From IMG/VR virus record IMGVR_UViG_3300030389_001567, positions 3,444 through 24,764 of that record: a stretch of 21,321 nt of DNA. One strand, written 5' to 3'. Numbering within the stretch: the first letter of the stretch is position 1; each line of letters begins with the position of its first letter. Under the pieces are notes generated by a model. That model was not told the origin of the DNA, did not search any database, and saw only the letters and a list, made by a program, of their open reading frames with translations. The stretch is from a virus. Shown one piece after another: positions 15,609 to 21,321 of this stretch. The translations under genes were made by a program, and so were the position numbers.

Positions 15609-17975
15609 CTAGTAGAATAATGTTCTTGGTGCTAAGAAACCACTAAGATCAGGCCCTGTATCTCCAGGTGTATTTTCTGCTGCTATTTCTGTTAATCCTA
15701 ATGGTGTTATACCTTGAGCAGCAGCTTCACCTTGTGCTCTTGCAAGTTCAATGTCAGTAAGTCTATTAAGTCTGTCCTCGGTAATACCAGAAAAATCTCT
15801 TACATTAAAAGGGTTTGCTTCCTGTCTTCTAAGATCACCTTCTATTGTTCTTCCACCAACAGGCTGAAAGTTTGGATCAAATACTGTTCCACTTGGATTT
15901 GTAATATTAAATGGTGTTGCACTTGCTTGCTGTGGTGTCATAGCACCAGTTTGCATAGCAGTCTGCGGTAGTGGCACAGATCCTGGCAACTGACCCCTAA
16001 GAAGAGGAGAGCCACCTGAAGCTACTATTGCAGCTAACTGTGCAGGGTTTGAGTATAAATCTGCAATATTCCTAAATGTTTGTGGTGCTTGATTTATTCT
16101 TGCAAGCTCTAACTCTGCTTCTCTTTGTCTTTCAAGCACTTCAAGTTCTTGTTGTCTTGCTCTTCTTGCTTCTTCTTCTTGTCTTTGCAGTAGTTGTTGT
16201 GGTGTAAATCCTTGCACAAATCTTTGACCACCACCTTCAAGGGGTTGACCACTTGCATCCAAAGGTGTGTAAAAACCACCTAATAATCCACCAGATTGCC
16301 TTAGTGCTTCTTGAGTAAGTTCTTGTTGACCAAGAGGTGTTAATACTTCTCTAAACTGTCCTGTTGGTTGTCCTTCTGCATCAAAGACTCTTTCTTGCAC
16401 CAATCTTCCACCTGAAGCCTGTATTGATCTAGTTTCTCTTTCTAAATCTTCTAATTGCTCAAGTGATAACGAACCAGTTGGTCCTCCAAATAAACCACCA
16501 GATGCACTTACTTGTGCCTGTAATATATCATCTGCTGAACCCTGTAAATCAGTCAATGCTCTTACTCTTTCAGCGTACTGTGCAAGTAAAAGTTCAACAG
16601 CAGGGTTTGGTACAACTCTTGTTGAAGTTGCAGGTATCATATTTCCATCTTCATCTGGAATTGATGTTGTTTCAGTAACTCTTATAAATAAATTGTTTGG
16701 ATCTAATATTTCAGGAGGAAAACCAGGAAAATCATCTGGAGTTATGTTTCGTCTGTTACCATCTGCATCTACTGGTAAATTAATACCTAGAGCTGGTGAT
16801 GTTGCTAAAAAGTTTGATAAAGCATCAGTTACATCAAAATCAAGAAACTCTCCAGGCACATCTTCGATTCTTGCAATATTGCCAGTCTGGTTTGCTGTTG
16901 CACCAGGACCTGTTCCTGTTATTGGTGCTGCTCCTGTTCCTGGTCCTTCAGGTGCACTTACTGATGGATCAAAATCACCCACTGTTGGTGTTGGTGCAGT
17001 TTCAGTACCTGTTGGTGTTTCTTGTTGCCCAGTCGCTAATGGACCTGATGGTGCACTAGGTAGGGGTTGTCCTGTTGTAAGGTCTATATTTAATGCTGAT
17101 GGATCTGCATCCGAAGTACCTCTTGTTGAGTATTGTATGAAACCATCACCTGTTTCTATTGGCCTAAACTCAATATTGTTTAAAGATAATGTATTAGTAA
17201 ACCAGCTTGGTATATTTGCAAGATCTCTATTTGAGTTTCTTGCGTATGCTTCTCGTATATCATTTACAGCAAAACCTGTTTTTGTACCTGTAACCAAAAG
17301 ATCATTTGGAGAAAGATTGTAAATTTCTGGCATTATGTCTCTCTCAAAAATACTTGGATCAACTGGTGTTTCGTTTAATTCAGCCCTGCTTGTAAGCCCA
17401 ACTGCATCTGCATTTACAAGCATAACAATATTCTCAGTTATTGGATTACCAGTTCTTCTTTCGTAAGTATACTCATAAAGTCTGTAAGTAGTTCCATTTG
17501 GAGATTCTTTAGTTTCCTTTAATATTCTTCGTGAGTTATTTATGTTGTCTATTCTGTTTAGTTCAGTTGCAATAGTTGGTCTTGAAACACTTAAATATTC
17601 TTTAGCCCTTCTTTTCTCTTCTTCTCTTGCACTCAATTGATTTGAGCTTGGTGCACTTGGTGCAAGACCTATTGGGTTCAAGTCACCTACTCCAGATTGT
17701 GGAACAAATGCTTGCCCTTGACCTATAACTTCGGCACTTCTTGTTTGTCTTTGAGTTCCAAAATCTTGTCCTCCAACTGAAATTATGTCACCAACAACTG
17801 GTTGTGTAAGTGGGCTGCCAGGCTGTATTGGTGCATTTATAATATTATTTACCCTTTGAACTGACTGTCCTGATTCTTGTGCAAGTTCATTTGCTATCCT
17901 ACCAGCTTGTGCTGGTGAATCTGCTTCTATTGGAAACTGTCTTCCATTTGTGTATGTAACTAAAAATCTTGCCAT
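15609..17975 (-). CDS. Large multi-segment virion protein with disordered Pro/Gly/Thr linker
   Basis: This 788-residue protein has an N-terminal small domain (residues 1-46, FLVTYTNGRQFPIEADSPAQ, then AGRIANELAQE) of a beta-beta-alpha style that often starts phage structural proteins. Residues about 120-285 are a mixed globular region (RLYEYTYERRTGNP, LNNIEFRPIETGDGFIQYST). A long low-complexity Pro/Gly/Thr stretch follows (about 300-370, including TPTGTETAPTPTVGDFDPS). Residues about 600-645 are a likely coiled coil (EEEARRARQQELEVLERQRE). The C-terminus carries NPFNVRDFSGITEDRLNRLT and ends TLFY. No catalytic motif or membrane segment is recognised. It lies 2 bases after a small gene (AGGAT site) and just before the 1392-residue gene, so the two may work together as internal or ejected proteins. 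Function is inference. Confidence 0.6.
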   Translation of the reverse strand: MARFLVTYTNGRQFPIEADSPAQAGRIANELAQESGQSVQRVNNIINAPIQPGSPLTQPVVGDIISVGGQDFGTQRQTRSAEVIGQGQAFVPQSGVGDLNPIGLAPSAPSSNQLSAREEEKRRAKEYLSVSRPTIATELNRIDNINNSRRILKETKESPNGTTYRLYEYTYERRTGNPITENIVMLVNADAVGLTSRAELNETPVDPSIFERDIMPEIYNLSPNDLLVTGTKTGFAVNDIREAYARNSNRDLANIPSWFTNTLSLNNIEFRPIETGDGFIQYSTRGTSDADPSALNIDLTTGQPLPSAPSGPLATGQQETPTGTETAPTPTVGDFDPSVSAPEGPGTGAAPITGTGPGATANQTGNIARIEDVPGEFLDFDVTDALSNFLATSPALGINLPVDADGNRRNITPDDFPGFPPEILDPNNLFIRVTETTSIPDEDGNMIPATSTRVVPNPAVELLLAQYAERVRALTDLQGSADDILQAQVSASGGLFGGPTGSLSLEQLEDLERETRSIQASGGRLVQERVFDAEGQPTGQFREVLTPLGQQELTQEALRQSGGLLGGFYTPLDASGQPLEGGGQRFVQGFTPQQLLQRQEEEARRARQQELEVLERQREAELELARINQAPQTFRNIADLYSNPAQLAAIVASGGSPLLRGQLPGSVPLPQTAMQTGAMTPQQASATPFNITNPSGTVFDPNFQPVGGRTIEGDLRRQEANPFNVRDFSGITEDRLNRLTDIELARAQGEAAAQGITPLGLTEIAAENTPGDTGPDLSGFLAPRTLFY

Positions 17976-17977
17976 GT

Positions 17978-18160
17978 TTATATCCTAAATGGGTTGTTGT
18001 TCATATTCAAGGGGTTTTGCTTTCTTTTAGTTTTTTCTTTTGGCATTTCAGGTTTCACAACATCCTTGAATGAAATATTTGCTTGCTCTAAAAATTTGCC
18101 TACCATTGTGTCAAACTCTCCAAAAGCTATATCTATCTGTGTGTTCTTCTTCTTTGCCAT
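17978..18160 (-). CDS. Small unknown 60-residue protein after the portal
   Basis: I do not recognise this protein. It starts MAKKKNTQIDIAFGEFDTMV, has a likely amphipathic helix (residues about 15-40), and ends in a Lys/Asn-rich tail (KTKRKQNPLNMNNNPFRI). Its ATG overlaps the portal stop (TAATG), and an AGGAG site lies 5 bases upstream, so it is probably real despite its size. Its stop lies 2 bases before the next ATG. Such a small charged protein encoded between portal and internal proteins may be a head-assembly factor, but nothing in the sequence proves it. Confidence 0.6.
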   Translation of the reverse strand: MAKKKNTQIDIAFGEFDTMVGKFLEQANISFKDVVKPEMPKEKTKRKQNPLNMNNNPFRI

Positions 18161-20088
18161 TATACTCCTAATCCTGGTGGTAGATCTCTACCTTGTACTC
18201 TTCTGTTACCAGTACGAGGTGATGCTATCTGCCTACCCACTAAATCTTGTTCTCTTAAACTACCTGGAACTACAGGCCTTATATTCGTCTCTACTCTTGC
18301 CCTTTCTGTCGCAGGAGATCTTTGAGGTTGGTTAGTTGCACTAAAGTTACCAGGGTTTGGTAATTGTGTTTGTCCTTGAGTGTTAAGTATATTCTGTGCA
18401 ATCTGTTCTGCTTCTTGTCCAGTTGCTGCACCACTAGCTTCAACTAATTGTTGCAGTATTGGTACTCTTCTAGCCGCTTCACCTTGCAATACTTGCTGTA
18501 CTTGCTGACTCTTCAAGAATCCTTCTGCAAGTAACTTAGATCTTACTTCAAGTGCATTTGACACACCTGCTTTTCTAAGTGCAGTATCTTGATCAATGAA
18601 TCCTGTTCTCCAAAGACTATTGTAAAGATTAAGTTTTCTTTCCTGTTCTTCTGGAGATGTAGGAGTAAGTTGCACCATGTTTACATAGTGACCTCTAATA
18701 TCGTTTGGTCTTATGATTGCATCCATAGGGCCTGTTTCTGTTTTACCAAACACAGTTACCTTATCTTGAATCACATTCTCAATAATGTGTAAAATGATTG
18801 CGTTTCTATCTTGTAACCCTCTCTGTGCTGCTTCTACATACGCACCAAAGTTAAGTGCAGCAATACCTGCAAGAACAGCCGTATGATAACCACTTGCAGC
18901 ACCTTTTGGTCTTTGACCTCTTGATACGGCAGGTGCAGTATTATCCTCAATAGCTTGTTGCATCATCTGTTGTGCAACCACAATAGAACTTGGTGGATCT
19001 GGTGTGATTGCTCTTTCAATGTTTACATTTTGAGGTAAGAAGTTCTTAGCACCAGGTGTCTCTTCATACTGTTCCATTACCTGTTCTGTGATACCAGGAG
19101 GACCTCTGAAATCTCTAGTAGGCCAAGCACTGTTTCCAACAATATCAAGGTACTGCGATGCAAGTCTTGATTCTGCTCTAAGCATATCAAAGTTACCATG
19201 CAGTATACCTCTGTAGAGTTTTTCGGGATCATACCCGTCACTCATAAGACCTGTGTGTGGCCAGTACATTGTAAAAGGCAAAGTCTTGTAGCCGTGTCGC
19301 TTCGGCTCTAATGCGAATTTGCCCTCAGCCATGTAACATACTTGACTGTGAGTCCAGGTTTCCACAAATTCCACTGTTCCTTCTACAGGTCCATCCCATG
19401 ACGGAAAGTGGGCTTTTACCCATGAAGCATCAATTTCGTAAAAGTGCATCACCCATCGTGGGTTCTGTATATTGTTAATATCCCAAACCATCATCTTTGG
19501 ATTTACACAAGTTGAGGTTATAGGCCAGTTTATATTTCTTCTGTTAAGTACATCTTGTAGTTGCTCTTGATAATCACCAATGTCACCATCTTCTGGTGGT
19601 TCAGGGAACTCTTCCCATCTGTTGGCAGCAAACTCTGTTTTTTCAAAGGCAACTCCATATAGTGCCATGTGTTTTGCTGTTTCTCTTCTTGTTGGTGAGA
19701 ACTGCTCAAGCATATGATTCGCACCCCTGAGAAACTTCTCAAGCAGTTCTGCCCTCGCTTGACCTTTCGGGCCAGGCGGAGGTACTGATATATCTAAAAA
19801 TTGTGGAGTGACATGAGCAACAAGTGTGTTGATTGTTGAACTTGCAGTTCCAAGTCTTATCTGTGAACCTGTCTCTGGAACTGAAAAATCAAAGTTTGAT
19901 AAATAAAAATCTTCGGCTTCTTCGCAGTTGTCGTAGAATGTGTCAAATTTTCTTCTTCCGCTTTCAAGTGTGCTCTCTACCCACTCAATAGTAAGTAAAG
20001 GCTCTTCTAACGGATTCGCACCTTCTCGTGCTATCTCTTCTTCAGGATTGACACTGCTGTTTGCACCCGAACCATAACTCATTGTCAT
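18160..20088 (-). CDS. Portal protein
   Basis: This 642-residue protein has the length and location expected of a phage portal: its ATG overlaps the terminase stop (ATGA), and a weak AAGGA lies about 11 bases before. Residues about 80-140 contain SQIRLGTASSTINTLVAHVT and FSPTRRETAKHMALYG. Mid-protein segments include NPKMMVWDINNIQNPRWVMH, MYWPHTGLMSDGYDPEKLYR and HGNFDMLRAESRLASQYLD, and later QQMMQQAIEDNTAPAVSRGQ with ALNFGAYVEAAQRGLQDRNA. These are the wing and crown helices typical of portals that form the dodecameric DNA entry ring. The C-terminal 100 residues are Gln/Pro/Arg-rich and probably flexible (ARRVPILQQLVEASGAATGQ). A second Met lies at codon 3. The family call rests on pattern, size and neighbours. 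Confidence 0.8.
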   Translation of the reverse strand: MTMSYGSGANSSVNPEEEIAREGANPLEEPLLTIEWVESTLESGRRKFDTFYDNCEEAEDFYLSNFDFSVPETGSQIRLGTASSTINTLVAHVTPQFLDISVPPPGPKGQARAELLEKFLRGANHMLEQFSPTRRETAKHMALYGVAFEKTEFAANRWEEFPEPPEDGDIGDYQEQLQDVLNRRNINWPITSTCVNPKMMVWDINNIQNPRWVMHFYEIDASWVKAHFPSWDGPVEGTVEFVETWTHSQVCYMAEGKFALEPKRHGYKTLPFTMYWPHTGLMSDGYDPEKLYRGILHGNFDMLRAESRLASQYLDIVGNSAWPTRDFRGPPGITEQVMEQYEETPGAKNFLPQNVNIERAITPDPPSSIVVAQQMMQQAIEDNTAPAVSRGQRPKGAASGYHTAVLAGIAALNFGAYVEAAQRGLQDRNAIILHIIENVIQDKVTVFGKTETGPMDAIIRPNDIRGHYVNMVQLTPTSPEEQERKLNLYNSLWRTGFIDQDTALRKAGVSNALEVRSKLLAEGFLKSQQVQQVLQGEAARRVPILQQLVEASGAATGQEAEQIAQNILNTQGQTQLPNPGNFSATNQPQRSPATERARVETNIRPVVPGSLREQDLVGRQIASPRTGNRRVQGRDLPPGLGV

Positions 20089-21321
20089 AAGGCTTTAGTT
20101 CCTTCTTCTTCCATCGCAAGGAGTTTTCTCTCTTCTCTCCACCTCAAGATCCTTGAACCCTTGCTTCTGTAGTTGCTATTTAGAGGTTTTATACCTCGTT
20201 TTGATCTAGGAGCTGTAAGTAGTTCCATGACTTCTTGTGCAGGATCACAAGCCATTAAGGCTAAACATTCTGCATCAACCCAGTCATCCCTACCTCCAGA
20301 CACCGAATAGAACTGGTGACCTCGATTTGCCGTTTCCCTATGAGCAATATCTTCTAACTGACTTATTAGTTTACCCCAACTCTGTGGAAATGCAACAGTC
20401 TCTTTTTCAAGTGACAATGCGTAATCTAAGAACAACTGATACTTTTTGCTTGGTGTAAAGTTAAAACCTATGACAGGAATAGAATGTTCAAGGAGTTCAC
20501 GATACAGCACATCTTCTCCCAACTTACCACCTAGACCTGTTGAGTCCATGTAAACCTCTTCTATGTTCCATCTAATAGCTTCATTCTTGATTGTTTCTAC
20601 CTGCAACGACCAATCAGTCTTTGCAAGTTCTACAGCAAATACAGATGTTCTTGTTACTCTATCTTTGATAATCATAACTGTTGGATCGTTGGCTCTACCT
20701 AAGTCAAGACCTGCAACATAACTTACACCATCAAGTGGCTGCATAAGTTCGTAAGCATCTTTGCTGTATGCCTTTGTGATGTTTCTGAAAAAGTTACCCG
20801 CACCTTCTGGTTGCTTTGCCATGTAGAATCTTTCCCATATACCCTCAGTAAGTGATGCTTTCTCTTCTTCAATCTCAAGTCTGTCTTCTTCTGTCAGGTA
20901 GGGGTTGTCAAAGGTTGATGCGTGAAAAGCCTGCCTTCTCGTAGAAGGGTTTTCTTTTGCCATCTTAAAGTTCCTTGCAAACCAATGCTGAGAACTCTCT
21001 GGAGGAACACCCTCAACAATAGCCCTACCCAGTCTTCCAGGTGAGTTAAGTGTAGGCCTTACTTTGTTCCACGCAGCTTCTTTGATGTCTTGGGATTCAG
21101 CCATGTGTAGAAAATCAAGACCTACAGTCTGTAATCCTTCAGGGTTGTCAGCAGACTTGAGTTCCCAAAATACAGATTGTCTCCATCTGTTGGGTAACCA
21201 GTTGCCTTTTTCGTCTTTTAAATCTAACCACACATGAAGGTCATCTTGTTTAAATCCACCACCTCTACCACCAGCTTGTGCTTTGGTTCTTGTTTTACGA
21301 ACTATGTGTTTCGGAATAAAT
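20085..21321 (-). CDS. terL: Terminase large subunit, C-terminal part (5' end outside window)
   Basis: The frame is open to the right edge of the window, so the first part with the Walker A ATPase motif is missing. A GTG at 21233 is internal, because the frame continues upstream through FIPKHIVRKTRTKAQAGG. Numbered from base 21320, there are 411 visible residues. Near residue 60 a Walker B-like segment reads LDFLHMAESQDIKE, and VEGVPPESSQHWF follows, fitting the ATPase coupling region. The RNase H-like nuclease has three acidic motifs: GLDLGRANDP (Asp 206), YMDSTGLGG (Asp 259) and GGRDDWVDAECLAL (Asp 345, 346 and 349). The protein cuts concatemeric DNA and drives it through the portal, which is encoded next with an overlapping start. 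The C-terminal 40 residues are basic (RSKRGIKPLNSNYRSKGS), a common feature. Confidence 0.9.
   Translation of the reverse strand, partial: FIPKHIVRKTRTKAQAGGRGGGFKQDDLHVWLDLKDEKGNWLPNRWRQSVFWELKSADNPEGLQTVGLDFLHMAESQDIKEAAWNKVRPTLNSPGRLGRAIVEGVPPESSQHWFARNFKMAKENPSTRRQAFHASTFDNPYLTEEDRLEIEEEKASLTEGIWERFYMAKQPEGAGNFFRNITKAYSKDAYELMQPLDGVSYVAGLDLGRANDPTVMIIKDRVTRTSVFAVELAKTDWSLQVETIKNEAIRWNIEEVYMDSTGLGGKLGEDVLYRELLEHSIPVIGFNFTPSKKYQLFLDYALSLEKETVAFPQSWGKLISQLEDIAHRETANRGHQFYSVSGGRDDWVDAECLALMACDPAQEVMELLTAPRSKRGIKPLNSNYRSKGSRILRWREERKLLAMEEEGTKAL

Noticed and set aside
16693-17322. Plus-strand reading frame of 209 codons opposite the 788-residue gene
   Set aside because: It is an antisense shadow of the low-complexity Pro/Gly/Thr region, whose codon bias suppresses stops on the other strand.
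19651-19668. CACTATATGGAG on the minus strand, resembling a T7 promoter core
   Set aside because: It lies in the middle of the portal gene and encodes ALYG. Only the CACTATA part matches, and the specificity region upstream does not.
21231-21233. GTG at 21233 as the start of the terminase
   Set aside because: The same frame is open upstream to the window edge with plausible terminase sequence, and a terminase lacking its ATPase N-terminus would be unusual.
1-21321. Toxin, defence, CRISPR, tRNA, integrase or lysis genes
   Set aside because: I looked on both strands and found no direct-repeat array, no tRNA-like cloverleaf, and no recombinase, holin or endolysin signature. All coding space is used by virion genes.

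Overview
The window is one continuous block of the structural (virion) genes of a tailed bacteriophage. Every gene I can support is on the minus strand, so the natural reading order runs from base 21321 down to base 1. The sequence is AT-rich. Fibre-type motifs (the TATELNLLDG repeats, the N-terminal ISKVNGVEVGN repeats, and AYDTTN-style propeller repeats) are of the kind I associate with phages of marine bacteria and marine viral metagenomes. A marine short-tailed phage is therefore the best guess, but host and genus are inference. No integrase, tRNA, CRISPR array, insertion sequence or host gene is visible.

In transcription order: (1) a packaging and portal module, with the large terminase subunit (21321-20085, 5' end outside the window) overlapping the portal gene (20088-18160); (2) a small unknown gene (18160-17978) and two very large genes of unknown function (788 aa, 17975-15609; 1392 aa, 15601-11423), which are candidate internal or ejected virion proteins; (3) a capsid module, with a scaffold-like protein (11359-10553) and the major capsid protein (10539-9643); (4) five small genes (9634-7695), two of which look like beta-rich head decoration proteins; (5) a tail module, with an adaptor-like protein (7695-6358), a nozzle-like protein (6358-3863), a fibre-like protein with TATELN repeats (3866-1782), and a partial propeller/kelch fibre (1782 to beyond base 1).

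Genes are packed tightly. Stops and starts overlap as ATGA, TAATG or TAGTG at most junctions, which suggests translational coupling on a polycistronic message. Only two gaps exceed 20 bases: 11360-11422, before the scaffold gene, and 8456-8536, between two small head genes. Both contain inverted repeats on the transcribed strand and may tune expression inside the operon. There is no gene-free stretch of 300 bases: bases 1-1782, where the reading frame has no stop inside the window, are fully coding.

No tape measure, tail sheath or tail tube gene is seen, while an adaptor plus a propeller-like nozzle follow the head genes. That fits a short-tailed (podovirus-like) particle. The most interesting points are carbohydrate-binding-like jelly-roll domains inserted in both consecutive tail proteins, and the pair of giant proteins placed between portal and scaffold.
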